Assembly: GCF_030388665.1 (NCBI RefSeq)
Contig: NZ_CP128846.1
Span: 3,760,001-3,824,000, forward strand
Length of the DNA stretch: 64,000 nucleotides
Source: Streptomyces flavofungini
Lineage (GTDB): Bacteria > Actinomycetota > Actinomycetes > Streptomycetales > Streptomycetaceae
Reading direction: 5' to 3'
The notes under the pieces: model-generated
What the model saw: only the letters and a program-made list of their open reading frames with translations
The model's database searches: none
What the model was told of the DNA's origin: nothing
Position numbers and translations under genes: made by a program
Shown here: positions 21,317-31,700 of the stretch, in pieces
How the letters are laid out: each line of letters begins with the position of its first letter
Position numbering within the stretch: the stretch's first letter is position 1

Positions 21317-21700
21317 TCAGAACTTGAGCCCGGCTTCGCGGGCGGCGTCCGCCAGGGCGGCGATGCGCCCGGCGTACTGGTTACCACCACGGTCGAACAC
21401 GACAGTCTCGACGCCGGCGGCCTTGGCGCGCTCGGCGACCAGGGCGCCGACCTGCTTGGCCTGCGCGGACTTGTCGCCCTCGCCACCGCGGATCGACGCG
21501 TCCAGGGTGGACGCCGACGCCAGGGTGTGACCCTTCACGTCGTCGATCACCTGGGCGACGATGTTGCGGTTGGAGCGCGTCACGACCAGGCGCGGACGCT
21601 CGGCCGTACCGGAGATGTGCTTCCGGATACGAATGTGACGGCGCTTGATGGCAGCACGCTTGTAAGCGTCGCCCTTAGCAATCTTGACACCGTATGCCAT
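21317..21700 (-). CDS. rplR: 50S ribosomal protein L18
   Basis: L18 binds 5S rRNA. The 127-residue protein has [37 protein letters not shown] and the C-terminal [26 protein letters not shown]. It follows rplF by 3 bases. Confidence 0.97.
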   Translation of the reverse strand: MAYGVKIAKGDAYKRAAIKRRHIRIRKHISGTAERPRLVVTRSNRNIVAQVIDDVKGHTLASASTLDASIRGGEGDKSAQAKQVGALVAERAKAAGVETVVFDRGGNQYAGRIAALADAAREAGLKF

Positions 21701-21703
21701 GGC

Positions 21704-22243
21704 TTACTTACCCGCCTTTCCGACCTTGCGGCGGATGACTTCGCCCTCGTACTTGACGCCCTTGGCCTTGTACGGGTCAGGCTTGCGCAGCTTGCGGATG
21801 TTGGCCGCAACCTCGCCGACCTTCTGCTTGTCGATGCCCTCGACCGAGAACTTGGTCGGCGACTCGACCTTGAACGAGATGCCCTCGGGCGCCTCGATCA
21901 GGATCGGGTGGCTGTAGCCGAGCGAGAACTCCAGGTTGGAGCCCTTCGCCAGGACGCGGTAACCGACACCGCTGATCTCGAGCTTCTTCACGTAACCCTG
22001 GGTCACACCGGTGATCATGTTCGCCACCAGCGTGCGGGACAGGCCGTGCAGGGCCTTGTTCTGACGCTCGTCGTTGGGACGGGTGACGTTCAGAACGCCG
22101 TCCTCGCCCTTAGCGATCTCGATCGGCGCGACAACGGTGTGGTTCAGGGTGCCCTTGGGGCCCTTCACCGAGACCGTCTGCCCGTCGATGGTGACGTCCA
22201 CGCCGGCGGGAACCGTGATGGGGAGCTTGCCAATACGCGACAT
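21704..22243 (-). CDS. rplF: 50S ribosomal protein L6
   Basis: L6 is near the factor-binding site of the 50S subunit. The 179-residue protein has [38 protein letters not shown] and the C-terminal [26 protein letters not shown]. Confidence 0.97.
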   Translation of the reverse strand: MSRIGKLPITVPAGVDVTIDGQTVSVKGPKGTLNHTVVAPIEIAKGEDGVLNVTRPNDERQNKALHGLSRTLVANMITGVTQGYVKKLEISGVGYRVLAKGSNLEFSLGYSHPILIEAPEGISFKVESPTKFSVEGIDKQKVGEVAANIRKLRKPDPYKAKGVKYEGEVIRRKVGKAGK

Positions 22244-22267
22244 AGCTGTTTCCTCCGTTCCCTTCCG

Positions 22268-22666
22268 CTACCAGACGTAGGCGAGGACTTCCCCACCCAC
22301 GCCCTTCTTGCCCGCCTGCTGGCCGGTGAGCAGACCGTGCGACGTGGAGATGATGGCCACGCCCAGGCCGCCGAGCACCTTCGGCAGGTTGGTGGACTTC
22401 GCGTACACGCGCAGACCCGGCTTCGAGATCCGCTTGATGCCCGCGATGGAGCGCTCACGGTTCGGCCCGAACTTGAGCTCGAGAACGAGGTTCTTGCCGA
22501 CCTCGGCGTCCTCGACCTTCCAGCCCGTGATGAAGCCCTCCTGCTGGAGGATCTCCGCGATGTGCGACTTGATCTTGCTGTGCGGCATCGACACGGAGTC
22601 GTGGTATGCCGAGTTCGCGTTCCGCAGACGCGTAAGCATGTCTGCGATCGGATCAGTCATGGTCAT
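22268..22666 (-). CDS. rpsH: 30S ribosomal protein S8
   Basis: S8 is a primary 16S rRNA binder; in enteric bacteria it also represses the spc operon. The 132-residue protein begins [18 protein letters not shown] and ends [11 protein letters not shown], with the conserved [15 protein letters not shown] 22666 follows GAAGG by about 8 bases; an in-frame ATG two codons later is an alternative. The 211-base gap back to rpsZ holds no gene. Confidence 0.97.
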   Translation of the reverse strand: MTMTDPIADMLTRLRNANSAYHDSVSMPHSKIKSHIAEILQQEGFITGWKVEDAEVGKNLVLELKFGPNRERSIAGIKRISKPGLRVYAKSTNLPKVLGGLGVAIISTSHGLLTGQQAGKKGVGGEVLAYVW

Positions 22667-22877
22667 GAATTGGCCTTCGGCCTCTCTCGCCGGGGTTTCC
22701 TGTATGCGCCATCCCTCTCCCCACTCAGCGGCGGGACGGGTGCGGCACGGGGACCTACGGCGTAGTAAGTCGTACGAGGGCGGCAGGCGCCCAACCACAC
22801 AAGCCTAAGGCATGTGCGGTGGGCCACCCACCAACCTCATTGCTTACCGAGAGCGTCCGGTCATCCCAACTAGGGGA

Positions 22878-23063
22878 TTACCAGGAGCTCTTGGTCACGC
22901 CCGGCAGCTCGCCACGGTGAGCCATCTCACGAAGGCACACGCGGCAGAGGCCGAACTTGCGGTAGACGGAGTGCGGGCGGCCGCAGCGCTGGCAGCGGGT
23001 GTAGGCACGCACACCGAACTTGGGCTTACGAGCAGCCTTGGCAATCAGAGCCTTCTTCGCCAT
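22878..23063 (-). CDS. rpsZ: 30S ribosomal protein S14, zinc-binding type Z
   Basis: The 61-residue protein has [20 protein letters not shown], the two CxxC pairs of the zinc-binding S14 form, and ends TKSSW. The usual zinc-independent long S14 of Streptomyces is not in this window. It starts 6 bases after the rplE stop. Confidence 0.97.
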   Translation of the reverse strand: MAKKALIAKAARKPKFGVRAYTRCQRCGRPHSVYRKFGLCRVCLREMAHRGELPGVTKSSW

Positions 23064-23068
23064 CTCGC

Positions 23069-23626
23069 TTACGCCTCCTTGAACGGGAAGCCGAGGTGAC
23101 GGAGAAGGGCACGGCCCTCAGCGTCGTTGGTCGCCGTGGTGACCACGGTGATGTCCATACCCCGGACGCGGTCGATCTTGTCCTGGTCGATCTCGTGGAA
23201 CATGACCTGCTCCGTGAGACCGAAGGTGTAGTTGCCACGGCCGTCGAACTGCTTGGGGGACAGGCCGCGGAAGTCGCGGATGCGCGGCAGCGCGAGCGAC
23301 AGGGTGCGGTCCAGGAACTCCCACATGCGGTCGCCACGGAGCGTGACGTGGGCACCGATCGGCTGACCCTCACGCAGCTTGAACTGCGCGATGGACTTGC
23401 GAGCCTTGGTGATGGCCGGCTTCTGACCGGTGATCGTGGTCAGGTCACGGACGGCACCGTCCATGAGCTTGGAGTCACGGGCGGCGTCGCCGACACCCAT
23501 GTTGACCACGATCTTGACGAGGCCGGGGACCTGCATGACGTTCTCGTACTTGAACTCGTCACGCAGCTTGCCCGCGATCTCCTCGCGGTACTTCGTCTTG
23601 AGACGCGGAGTCGTGGTGGTAGCCAT
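23069..23626 (-). CDS. rplE: 50S ribosomal protein L5
   Basis: L5 binds 5S rRNA and contacts P-site tRNA and S13. The 185-residue protein includes [45 protein letters not shown] and [20 protein letters not shown]. The start ATG shares a base with the rplX stop (TGATG). Confidence 0.97.
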   Translation of the reverse strand: MATTTTPRLKTKYREEIAGKLRDEFKYENVMQVPGLVKIVVNMGVGDAARDSKLMDGAVRDLTTITGQKPAITKARKSIAQFKLREGQPIGAHVTLRGDRMWEFLDRTLSLALPRIRDFRGLSPKQFDGRGNYTFGLTEQVMFHEIDQDKIDRVRGMDITVVTTATNDAEGRALLRHLGFPFKEA

Positions 23627-23949
23627 CAGATGTCCTCACCCGTCCGCTTGGCAACGCGGATCTTGTTGCCCTCGTCGTCGAAGCGGTAACCGACGCGCGT
23701 GACGACCTTCTTGCCGTCCTTCTCCACGACCAGCTGGACGTTGGAGACGTGGACGGGCGCTTCGGTGGTCACGATGCCGCCGGCCTGCGAGCCGCTGGCC
23801 GTCGGGCCGGCCTTCGTGTGCTTCTTGACCCGGTTGACACCCTCGACCAGGACGCGCTCGTCGCGCGGGTAAGCGGCAATGACCTTGCCCTGCTTGCCCT
23901 TGTCCTTACCGGTGATGACCTGGACCAGGTCGCCCTTCTTGATCTTCAT
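23626..23949 (-). CDS. rplX: 50S ribosomal protein L24
   Basis: L24 initiates 50S assembly. The 107-residue protein is a KOW-domain protein: [21 protein letters not shown] and [15 protein letters not shown]. It follows rplN by 2 bases and overlaps rplE by 1. Confidence 0.97.
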   Translation of the reverse strand: MKIKKGDLVQVITGKDKGKQGKVIAAYPRDERVLVEGVNRVKKHTKAGPTASGSQAGGIVTTEAPVHVSNVQLVVEKDGKKVVTRVGYRFDDEGNKIRVAKRTGEDI

Positions 23950-23951
23950 GC

Positions 23952-24320
23952 TTACAGCACCTCCGGCGCGAGCGAGATGATCTTCATGAACTTCTTCTCG
24001 CGCAGCTCACGGCCGACCGGGCCGAAGATGCGGGTGCCGCGAGGGTCGCCGTCGTTCTTCAGAATAACGGCGGCGTTCTCGTCGAAGCGGATGTACGAGC
24101 CGTCCGGACGACGGCGCTCCTTGACGGTGCGAACGATGACCGCCTTGACGACGTCACCCTTCTTCACGTTGCCACCGGGGATTGCGTCCTTGACGGTGGC
24201 GACGATGACGTCACCGATGCCCGCGTAGCGGCGACCCGAGCCACCGAGAACACGGATGGTGAGGATTTCCTTCGCACCCGTGTTGTCGGCGACGCGAAGT
24301 CGCGACTCCTGCTGGATCAC
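23952..24320 (-). CDS. rplN: 50S ribosomal protein L14
   Basis: L14 lies on the 50S interface. The 122-residue protein begins [18 protein letters not shown] and has [16 protein letters not shown] and [12 protein letters not shown]. It is the first gene of the spc group; the 137 bases upstream to rpsQ hold three stacked hairpins. Confidence 0.97.
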   Translation of the reverse strand: MIQQESRLRVADNTGAKEILTIRVLGGSGRRYAGIGDVIVATVKDAIPGGNVKKGDVVKAVIVRTVKERRRPDGSYIRFDENAAVILKNDGDPRGTRIFGPVGRELREKKFMKIISLAPEVL

Positions 24321-24348
24321 GTCTATCTCCTGTTTGTCTGCCGGTTCC

Positions 24349-24455
24349 CGGCAGGGGCTTCCCTCTTACGAAGTCGGCCCCTGCCGAGCCTGGCGGAACT
24401 GATCCGAGGGGAAACCCCCTCGGACGGAACTATGGGGAATTCCCTTGCGGGAATT
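24349..24455 (-). promoter_or_regulatory. Three consecutive hairpins at the S10/spc operon boundary
   Basis: Reading on the plus strand: CGGCAGGGG (24349-24357) pairs with CCCCTGCCG (24378-24386); TCCGAGGGG (24403-24411) with CCCCTCGGA (24416-24424); AATTCCC (24438-24444) with GGGAATT (24449-24455). All three arm pairs are perfect. They fill most of the space between rpsQ and rplN and suggest termination, attenuation or processing between the two operons. Confidence 0.6.
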
Positions 24456-24457
24456 AC

Positions 24458-24745
24458 CTACTTGGCCTTCTCGAGGATCTCGACGACGCGCCAGCGCTTG
24501 GTCGCCGACAGCGGACGCGTCTCCATCAGGAGGACGCGGTCGCCGACGCCGGCAGCGTTCTGCTCGTCGTGCGCCTTGAGCTTGTTCGTACGGCGGATGA
24601 CCTTGCCGTACAGCGCGTGCTTGACGCGGTCCTCGACAGCGACGACGACGGTCTTGTCCATCTTGTCGCTGACGACCAGACCCTCACGGGTCTTGCGGAA
24701 GCCGCGGGCGGCCTTCGTCTCTTCAGTCACGTTGCTCTCGCTCAT
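24458..24745 (-). CDS. rpsQ: 30S ribosomal protein S17
   Basis: S17 is an early-binding 30S protein with an OB fold. The 95-residue protein has a short actinobacterial N-terminal extension, then [47 protein letters not shown]. Its ATG overlaps the rpmC stop as TGATG. Confidence 0.97.
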   Translation of the reverse strand: MSESNVTEETKAARGFRKTREGLVVSDKMDKTVVVAVEDRVKHALYGKVIRRTNKLKAHDEQNAAGVGDRVLLMETRPLSATKRWRVVEILEKAK

Positions 24746-24969
24746 CAGGCGCTCTCCACCGTCTCGATGCCCAGCTCGCGCTCACGCATCAGGGTGTAGA
24801 TCCGCGCGATGTCCTTGCGGACGGCCTTCAGCCGACCGTGGTTCTCGAGCTGACCCGTCGCCGCCTGGAAGCGGAGGTTGAACAGCTCTTCCTTGGCCTC
24901 GCGGAGCTTGTTGAGGAGCTCCTCGTTGCCCAGCTCGCGGAGCTCGGACGCCTTCGTACCGGCCGACAT
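24745..24969 (-). CDS. rpmC: 50S ribosomal protein L29
   Basis: L29 sits at the tunnel exit next to L23. The 74-residue two-helix protein has [29 protein letters not shown] and [14 protein letters not shown]. The start taken is ATG 24969, overlapping the rplP stop; a GTG one codon upstream is possible. Confidence 0.96.
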   Translation of the reverse strand: MSAGTKASELRELGNEELLNKLREAKEELFNLRFQAATGQLENHGRLKAVRKDIARIYTLMRERELGIETVESA

Positions 24970-25388
24970 CACGCTTCACCTGCCTCGCGCTTGACGATCC
25001 GGCACTTCATCGGCAGCTTGTGAGCCGCACGAGTCAGAGCCTCACGCGCAATCTTCTCGTTCGGGTAGGACAGCTCGAACATGACCCGGCCCGGGTGCAC
25101 GTTGGCGACCCACCACTCGGGCGAACCCTTACCGGAACCCATGCGGGTCTCGGCGGGCTTCTTGGTCAGCGGGCGGTCCGGGTAGATGTTGATCCAGACC
25201 TTGCCGCCACGCTTGATGTGGCGGGTCATCGCGATACGAGCCGCCTCGATCTGGCGGTTGGTCACGTACGCCGGAGTCATGGCCTGGATGCCGTACTCGC
25301 CGAACGCAACCGTCGTACCACCCTTGGCCATGCCACGGCGCTTGGGGTGGTGCTGCTTGCGGTGCTTGACCCTACGGGGGATCAGCAT
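24969..25388 (-). CDS. rplP: 50S ribosomal protein L16
   Basis: L16 organises the A-site tRNA elbow region of the 50S subunit. The 139-residue protein has [46 protein letters not shown] and [23 protein letters not shown]. Confidence 0.98.
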   Translation of the reverse strand: MLIPRRVKHRKQHHPKRRGMAKGGTTVAFGEYGIQAMTPAYVTNRQIEAARIAMTRHIKRGGKVWINIYPDRPLTKKPAETRMGSGKGSPEWWVANVHPGRVMFELSYPNEKIAREALTRAAHKLPMKCRIVKREAGEA

Positions 25389-25393
25389 GTCGG

Positions 25394-26233
25394 TCAGGCC
25401 TCCGTTCCGGTGCTCTCAGCCGGAGCGGCAGCGGCGGCGGGAGCCTCGGCCTTGGGGGCCTCGGCGGCCGGAGCCGACTGCTGCTGCGGCTTGCGACCGC
25501 GACCGCCACGCTCGCCACCGCGGCCACCACGGGCCGGGCGGTCGTTGCCACCACGGGCCGGGCGGTTGCCGGCGCGGGCAGCGGCGTTCTCGGCGCGGAC
25601 CTCGGCGATGTTCTTGACGTCGCCCTTGTAGATCCAGACCTTCACGCCGATGCGGCCGAAGGTCGTCTTGGCCTCGAAGAAGCCGTAGTCCACGTTCGCG
25701 CGGAGCGTGTGCAGGGGCACACGGCCCTCGCGGTAGAACTCCGAGCGGGACATCTCGGCGCCGCCGAGACGGCCACCGCACTGGATCTTGATGCCCTTGG
25801 CGCCCGCCTTCATCGCCGACTGCATGCTCTTGCGCATGGCACGACGGAAGGAGACGCGGGAGGACAGCTGCTCCGCCACGGCCTGGGCCACGAGCTGAGC
25901 GTCCGTCTCGGGGTTCTTGACCTCGAGGATGTTCAGCTGGACCTGCTTGCCCGTGAGCTTCTCGAGGTCACCGCGGATGCGGTCGGCCTCGGCGCCACGG
26001 CGGCCGATGACGATGCCGGGACGAGCGGTGTGGATGTCCACACGCACGCGGTCACGGGTGCGCTCGATCTCCACCTTCGAGATGCCGGCGCGCTCCATGC
26101 CGGACGTCATCATCCGACGGATGGCGACGTCTTCCTTGACGTAGTCCTTGTACAGCTTGTCGGCGTACCAACGGGACTTGAAGTCCGTCGTGACACCGAG
26201 CCGGAACCCGTGCGGGTTTACCTTCTGGCCCAT
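25394..26233 (-). CDS. rpsC: 30S ribosomal protein S3
   Basis: S3 forms the mRNA entry helicase region. The 279-residue protein has [14 protein letters not shown], the KH motif [15 protein letters not shown], and [35 protein letters not shown] C-domain sequence. From about residue 217 a low-complexity tail rich in Arg/Gly and then Ala/Pro/Glu extends beyond the E. coli protein. Its ATG overlaps the rplV stop (TAATG). Confidence 0.97.
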   Translation of the reverse strand: MGQKVNPHGFRLGVTTDFKSRWYADKLYKDYVKEDVAIRRMMTSGMERAGISKVEIERTRDRVRVDIHTARPGIVIGRRGAEADRIRGDLEKLTGKQVQLNILEVKNPETDAQLVAQAVAEQLSSRVSFRRAMRKSMQSAMKAGAKGIKIQCGGRLGGAEMSRSEFYREGRVPLHTLRANVDYGFFEAKTTFGRIGVKVWIYKGDVKNIAEVRAENAAARAGNRPARGGNDRPARGGRGGERGGRGRKPQQQSAPAAEAPKAEAPAAAAAPAESTGTEA

Positions 26234-26580
26234 TACCGGGTTCCTTCCTTGCTGCTGACGACCACGGTGATGTGGCTGGTCCGCTTACGGATCCGGTAGG
26301 CACGGCCCTGGGCGCGCGGACGGAACCGCTTCAGGGTCGGGCCCTCATCCACGAACGCCTCGCTGATGTACAGCGAAGAGGCGTCGGTGTGGTCGTAGTT
26401 GTGTGCAGCGTTGGCGATGGCGCTGTCCAGCACCTTGCCAACCGGCACGCTCGCGGCCTGCGGGGCGAAACGCAGGACCGCCTGAGCCTCCGTGGCGTCC
26501 ATGCCACGGATGAGGTCCACCACGCGGCGGGCCTTCATGGGCGTGACGCGGATGTACCGCGCCTGGGCCCTGGCTTCCAT
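26233..26580 (-). CDS. rplV: 50S ribosomal protein L22
   Basis: L22 lines the exit tunnel; its loop is a site of macrolide resistance. The 115-residue form starts [26 protein letters not shown] and ends with the [13 protein letters not shown] hairpin region. ATG 26580 is preceded by GAAGGGAC at good spacing. An upstream in-frame GTG at 26604 would add 8 residues. Confidence 0.95.
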   Translation of the reverse strand: MEARAQARYIRVTPMKARRVVDLIRGMDATEAQAVLRFAPQAASVPVGKVLDSAIANAAHNYDHTDASSLYISEAFVDEGPTLKRFRPRAQGRAYRIRKRTSHITVVVSSKEGTR

Positions 26581-26621
26581 GGTTGTCCCTTCGGTGTTAG
26601 TCACAGTCGTTCACACCCCGC

Positions 26622-26903
26622 TTAGCGGCGCTTCGACTTGCGGTCGTCCTTGACGTGGCCGCGGAAGGTGCGGGTCGGCGAGAACTCGCCGAGCTTGTGG
26701 CCGACCATCGACTCGGTGACGAACACCGGGATGTGGGTCTTGCCGTTGTGCACCGCGAGCGTGTGGCCAAGCATGGCCGGCACGATCATCGAGCGTCGGG
26801 ACCAGGTCTTGATGACGTTTTTGGTGCCGGCTTCGTTCTGGGCGTCCACCTTCTTGATCAGGTGGTCGTCGACGAAGGGCCCCTTCTTCAGACTACGAGG
26901 CAT
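26622..26903 (-). CDS. rpsS: 30S ribosomal protein S19
   Basis: S19 lies in the 30S head near S13. The 93-residue protein begins [15 protein letters not shown] and has [23 protein letters not shown] and [15 protein letters not shown]. Confidence 0.98.
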   Translation of the reverse strand: MPRSLKKGPFVDDHLIKKVDAQNEAGTKNVIKTWSRRSMIVPAMLGHTLAVHNGKTHIPVFVTESMVGHKLGEFSPTRTFRGHVKDDRKSKRR

Positions 26904-26915
26904 CTCAACCCGTCC

Positions 26916-27752
26916 TTAGCGCTTCTTGTTCGTCTTGCGGCGGCGGACGATGTACTTGTTGCTCGCCTTGTTGCGATCACGAGTACGCATTTCCTTCTTG
27001 CCCCAGGGCGACACCGGGTGACGACCACCCGAGGTCTTGCCCTCGCCACCACCGTGGGGGTGGTCAACCGGGTTCATCACGACACCACGCACGGTCGGGC
27101 GGACGCCCTTCCAGCGCATGCGGCCGGCCTTGCCCCAGTTGATGTTCGACTGCTCGGCGTTGCCGACCTCGCCGACCGTGGCGCGGCAGCGCACGTCGAC
27201 CAGGCGGATCTCACCGGACGGCATACGAAGGTGGGCCATCGAGCCCTCCTTCGCCAGCAGCTGCACGGAGGCACCCGCGGAGCGGGCGAACTTGGCGCCA
27301 CCGCCCGGACGGAGCTCGATCGCGTGGATCGTGGTACCGACCGGGATGTTGCGGAGCGCGAGGTTGTTGCCGGGCTTGATGTCGGCGCCAGGGCCGTTCT
27401 CAATCCGGTCACCCTGCGACAGGCCGCGCGGAGCGATGATGTAGCGCTTCTCGCCGTCTGCGTAGTGCAGCAGCGCGATGCGCGCGGTGCGGTTCGGGTC
27501 GTACTCGATGTGCGCGACCTTCGCCGGCACGCCGTCCTTGTCGTGACGACGGAAGTCGATCACGCGGTAGGCGCGCTTGTGTCCGCCACCCTGGTGGCGA
27601 ACGGTCACACGACCGGCGTTGTTACGGCCGCCCTTGCTGTGCAGCGGGCGGACCAGCGACTTCTCCGGCGTGGACCGCGTGACCTCGACGAAGTCGGCGA
27701 CGGAGGAGCCACGGCGGCCCGGCGTCGTCGGCTTGTACTTGCGGATTCCCAT
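26916..27752 (-). CDS. rplB: 50S ribosomal protein L2
   Basis: L2 is needed for subunit association and peptidyl transfer. The 278-residue protein has [32 protein letters not shown] and the invariant loop [25 protein letters not shown] near residues 222-245, including the functionally important His. Confidence 0.98.
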   Translation of the reverse strand: MGIRKYKPTTPGRRGSSVADFVEVTRSTPEKSLVRPLHSKGGRNNAGRVTVRHQGGGHKRAYRVIDFRRHDKDGVPAKVAHIEYDPNRTARIALLHYADGEKRYIIAPRGLSQGDRIENGPGADIKPGNNLALRNIPVGTTIHAIELRPGGGAKFARSAGASVQLLAKEGSMAHLRMPSGEIRLVDVRCRATVGEVGNAEQSNINWGKAGRMRWKGVRPTVRGVVMNPVDHPHGGGEGKTSGGRHPVSPWGKKEMRTRDRNKASNKYIVRRRKTNKKR

Positions 27753-27791
27753 TTCTCAGTCCTCGTCCGATATTCGGACCAGGGCGCTCCG

Positions 27792-28208
27792 TTAGGAGGC
27801 CTGGCCGAAGATGTCGATACGGTCGCCCTCAGCGAGGGTCACGATCGCGCGCTTGGAGTCGGCACGCTTGCCGAAACCGGTGCGGGTGCGCTTGCGCTTG
27901 CCCTGGCGGTTGAGCGTGTTGACGCCGGTGACCTTGACCGAGAAGACCGCCTCGACGGCCTGCTTGATCTGGGTCTTGTTGGCGCCCGGCGCGACGACGA
28001 AGGTGTACTTGCCCTCGTCGAGCAGCGCGTAGCTCTTCTCCGAGACGACCGGCTTGATGAGGACGTCACGGGGGTCCGTGAAGCTCTTGCTCAGCGGCGT
28101 CTCAACGGTGTTCTTGCCCTCGGCGGCGTGGCGACGCGCCTTGGCGACGCGCGCGGCCTTGGCGGCCTTGGCCGCCTTCGAGGCGATAGCGGGGTGACGG
28201 ATAGCCAT
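27792..28208 (-). CDS. rplW: 50S ribosomal protein L23
   Basis: L23 is the docking site for trigger factor and SRP at the tunnel exit. The 138-residue protein has the normal L23 domain from about residue 45 ([21 protein letters not shown]). Before it lies an Ala/Lys/Arg-rich extension of about 40 residues ([18 protein letters not shown]) absent from E. coli L23. Its ATG overlaps the rplD stop (TGATG). Confidence 0.96.
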   Translation of the reverse strand: MAIRHPAIASKAAKAAKAARVAKARRHAAEGKNTVETPLSKSFTDPRDVLIKPVVSEKSYALLDEGKYTFVVAPGANKTQIKQAVEAVFSVKVTGVNTLNRQGKRKRTRTGFGKRADSKRAIVTLAEGDRIDIFGQAS

Positions 28209-28864
28209 CAGGCCTCGCTCCCTTCGGTGTCAGCGGCCTTGGGGCCAGACACGAAGGACTCCAGCGCGGCCTGGGTGAAGACCACGTCGTCCGAGACGAG
28301 AACGTCGTACGTGTTGAGCTGGCCCGGCTCCAGGATGTGGACCTGGGGCAGGTTGCGGGCGGACAGCAGCGCTGCCTCGTCCGAGCGCTCGATGACCAGG
28401 AGCACGTTCTTGCGCTCACTGATCTTGCCGAGCAGGCTCTTCGCGGCCTTGGTGGACGGCGTCTCGCCCTCGATCACGCCGGAGACGACGTGGATGCGAG
28501 CGTTGCGGGCCCGGTCGGTGAGGGCGTGGCGCAGGGCCGCGGCCTTCATCTTCTTCGGGGTCCGCTGCGAGTAGTCACGCGGCACGGGGCCGTGGACGAC
28601 GCCACCGCCGGCGAACTGCGGAGCGCGGGTCGAGCCCTGACGGGCGCGGCCGGTGCCCTTCTGGCGGTACGGCTTCTTGCCACCGCCGCGGACTTCGCCA
28701 CGGGTCTTGGTCTTGTGCGTGCCCTGGCGGGCAGCGGCCAGCTGGGCGACAACGACCTGGTGGATCAGCGGGATGCTGACCTTCTCGACGTCGAAGATCT
28801 CCGCGGGGAGCTCGACGGTCCCGGCCTTGTCGCCTGCCGGCGAAAGGATGTCAATGGTGCTCAT
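28208..28864 (-). CDS. rplD: 50S ribosomal protein L4
   Basis: L4 lines the tunnel and in enteric bacteria autoregulates the S10 operon. The 218-residue protein starts [15 protein letters not shown] and has the long loop with [28 protein letters not shown] (residues about 48-75) and [23 protein letters not shown] 28864 is chosen over upstream codons that lack homology. Confidence 0.97.
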   Translation of the reverse strand: MSTIDILSPAGDKAGTVELPAEIFDVEKVSIPLIHQVVVAQLAAARQGTHKTKTRGEVRGGGKKPYRQKGTGRARQGSTRAPQFAGGGVVHGPVPRDYSQRTPKKMKAAALRHALTDRARNARIHVVSGVIEGETPSTKAAKSLLGKISERKNVLLVIERSDEAALLSARNLPQVHILEPGQLNTYDVLVSDDVVFTQAALESFVSGPKAADTEGSEA

Positions 28865-28871
28865 CGGTTCC

Positions 28872-29516
28872 TCAAGCCCCCTTGGCCGCGGTACGGACCA
28901 GGACGAGGCCGCCGTTCGGACCGGGAACCGCTCCCTTGATGAGGAGCAGGCCCTTCTCCGCGTCAACGGCGTGAACGGTCAGGTTCTGGGTGGTGACCCG
29001 CTCGTTGCCCATGCGGCCCGCCATGCGGAGGCCCTTGAACACACGGCCCGGGGTGGCGCAGCCACCGATGGAACCGGGCGAGCGGTGCTTGCGCTGGGTG
29101 CCGTGGCTGGAGCCGAGGCCACCGAAGTTGTGGCGCTTCATGACACCGGCGAAGCCCTTGCCCTTGCTCTTGCCGGTCACGTCGACCTTGACGCCGGACT
29201 CGAAGGTCTCAGCGGTCAGCTCCTGGCCGAGGGTGTACTCGCTGGCGTCAGCGGTACGGATCTCGACGAGGTGACGACGGGGGGTCACGTCGGCCTTGGC
29301 GAAGTGGCCCTTGAGGGGCTTGTTCACCTTGCGCGGGTCGATCTCGCCGAAGGCGATCTGGACCGACTCGTAGCCGTCGGAGTCATTCGTACGGACCTGG
29401 GTAACGACACAGGGCCCGGCCTTGACGACGGTGACGGGAACAACGCGGTTGTTCTCGTCCCACACCTGCGTCATGCCGAGCTTCTCGCCCAGGATGCCCT
29501 TGATCTGCTTCGTCAT
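28872..29516 (-). CDS. rplC: 50S ribosomal protein L3
   Basis: L3 reaches the peptidyl-transferase centre. The 214-residue protein starts [21 protein letters not shown] and has [34 protein letters not shown] loop sequence (about residues 120-150) including a Gln-containing central loop. The ATG at 29516 lies 16 bases after rpsJ. Confidence 0.97.
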   Translation of the reverse strand: MTKQIKGILGEKLGMTQVWDENNRVVPVTVVKAGPCVVTQVRTNDSDGYESVQIAFGEIDPRKVNKPLKGHFAKADVTPRRHLVEIRTADASEYTLGQELTAETFESGVKVDVTGKSKGKGFAGVMKRHNFGGLGSSHGTQRKHRSPGSIGGCATPGRVFKGLRMAGRMGNERVTTQNLTVHAVDAEKGLLLIKGAVPGPNGGLVLVRTAAKGA

Positions 29517-29532
29517 TCTCAGATCACCGGCC

Positions 29533-29841
29533 TCAGAGCTTGATCTCGATGTCGACACCGGCCGGGAGGTCGAGTCGCATCAGAGAGTCAACGGTCTTGG
29601 GGGTCGGGTCGAGGATGTCGATGAGGCGCTTGTGCGTGCGCATCTCGAAGTGCTCGCGAGAGTCCTTGTACTTGTGCGGCGACTTGATGACGCAGTACAC
29701 GTTCTTCTCAGTGGGCAGCGGCACCGGGCCCGCGACCGACGCACCAGTGCGAGTCACCGTCTCGACGATCTTCTTCGCCGAGGAGTCGATGACCTCGTGG
29801 TCGTAGGCCTTGAGCCGGATGCGGATCTTCTGTCCCGCCAT
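29533..29841 (-). CDS. rpsJ: 30S ribosomal protein S10
   Basis: S10 is in the 30S head and also works in transcription antitermination. The 102-residue protein has [27 protein letters not shown] and KSREHFE-like sequence ([18 protein letters not shown]). It is the first gene of the S10 group and has a long leader. Confidence 0.98.
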   Translation of the reverse strand: MAGQKIRIRLKAYDHEVIDSSAKKIVETVTRTGASVAGPVPLPTEKNVYCVIKSPHKYKDSREHFEMRTHKRLIDILDPTPKTVDSLMRLDLPAGVDIEIKL

Positions 29842-30258
29842 GGCTACTTAGTAGTCCTTTGTCTCGAACGCTCTGGCCCCGGAAGGCCCTGTTTTCTACT
29901 TCCTTCCGACCCACGCGGTCGGGCGTGTCGCAGTCCCGCTCACACAGATCTCCCGAAGGATTTCCCTGCTAGGGGCTGCGGCCCGGATGACCGCGGGTCC
30001 GGGGGAAGAAACCCACCGGGTGCCTGGTCGAGCCACCGCGCCGCACTTCCCGGAAGATTCCCGTACGTCCGCCACAGTGCTGCCTTACGGCAGATATGGC
30101 GACGAGTACCGTGGGACTCGCTTCCAGTCCTCCCGGCGGGAGGCGCGCAGCATCGGCACTCAACCGAGCAACCTGAACAGTGTGCCATACGTGGGACGAC
30201 GAAGGCCAATCGAGCCGCTTGTCAAGCGGCGCGCCCGCCCCTCCCCCACCCGGACACG
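29842..30258 (-). promoter_or_regulatory. S10 operon upstream region
   Basis: No gene is apparent in this 417-base gap. It contains the leader element shared with rpsL (29906-29930), a hairpin CTGCC-TTAC-GGCAG (30080-30093), and a TTGACA on the minus strand at 30220-30225 embedded in the palindromic GCCGCTT/AAGCGGC. No acceptable -10 lies 16-19 bases downstream of that TTGACA, so I do not call a promoter position. Confidence 0.45.
29906..29930 (-). promoter_or_regulatory. S10 leader copy of a shared str/S10 hairpin element
   Basis: A 6-bp stem CCGACC/GGTCGG closes a 5-base loop (CACGC, plus strand), followed by GCGTGTCG. The 25-bp element matches 34762-34786 in the rpsL leader at 24 of 25 positions, and in both cases a GAGCGGG and a CTGC lie just 5' of it on the transcribed strand. 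It is about 65 bases before rpsJ. Confidence 0.6.
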
Positions 30259-30301
30259 ACAAGAGGCCCCACCCGCCGTAACGGCGAGCGGGGCCTCTTG
30301 T
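30259..30301 (-). terminator. Terminator after tuf
   Basis: Perfect 12-bp arms ACAAGAGGCCCC (30259-30270) and GGGGCCTCTTGT (30290-30301) with a smaller GCCG/CGGC stem in the loop, about 50 bases past the tuf stop. It closes the str operon. Confidence 0.8.
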
Positions 30302-30352
30302 TGCGCTCAGTTCAGAGCAGCCGGGTCTCCCCGACCAACAAGCAAGGAGTAC

Positions 30353-31546
<1,194 letters not shown>

Positions 31547-31700
31547 TGGGGTCCTCCTGTGGAGTGGTTCTGTACGCCTTACTTCATCGGCGCCAGGTGA
31601 TCTTTGCTGGGGTGCCCGGGGCTCGGGCCGTTCCCTCCCGGTAGGGGCTGGAACGACCCGGAAGCTCCGGAGTCAAGCCTAAAGCGTGTACTCGGGTGAG

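Noticed and set aside
26580..26604. Upstream GTG start for rplV (26604)
   Set aside because: It would place the GAAGGGAC ribosome-binding site inside the gene; the ATG at 26580 has correct spacing. It cannot be fully excluded.
30220..30225. TTGACA as the -35 of the rpsJ promoter
   Set aside because: No -10-like hexamer is found 16-19 bases downstream, and the TTGACA is part of a GCCGCTT/AAGCGGC palindrome.
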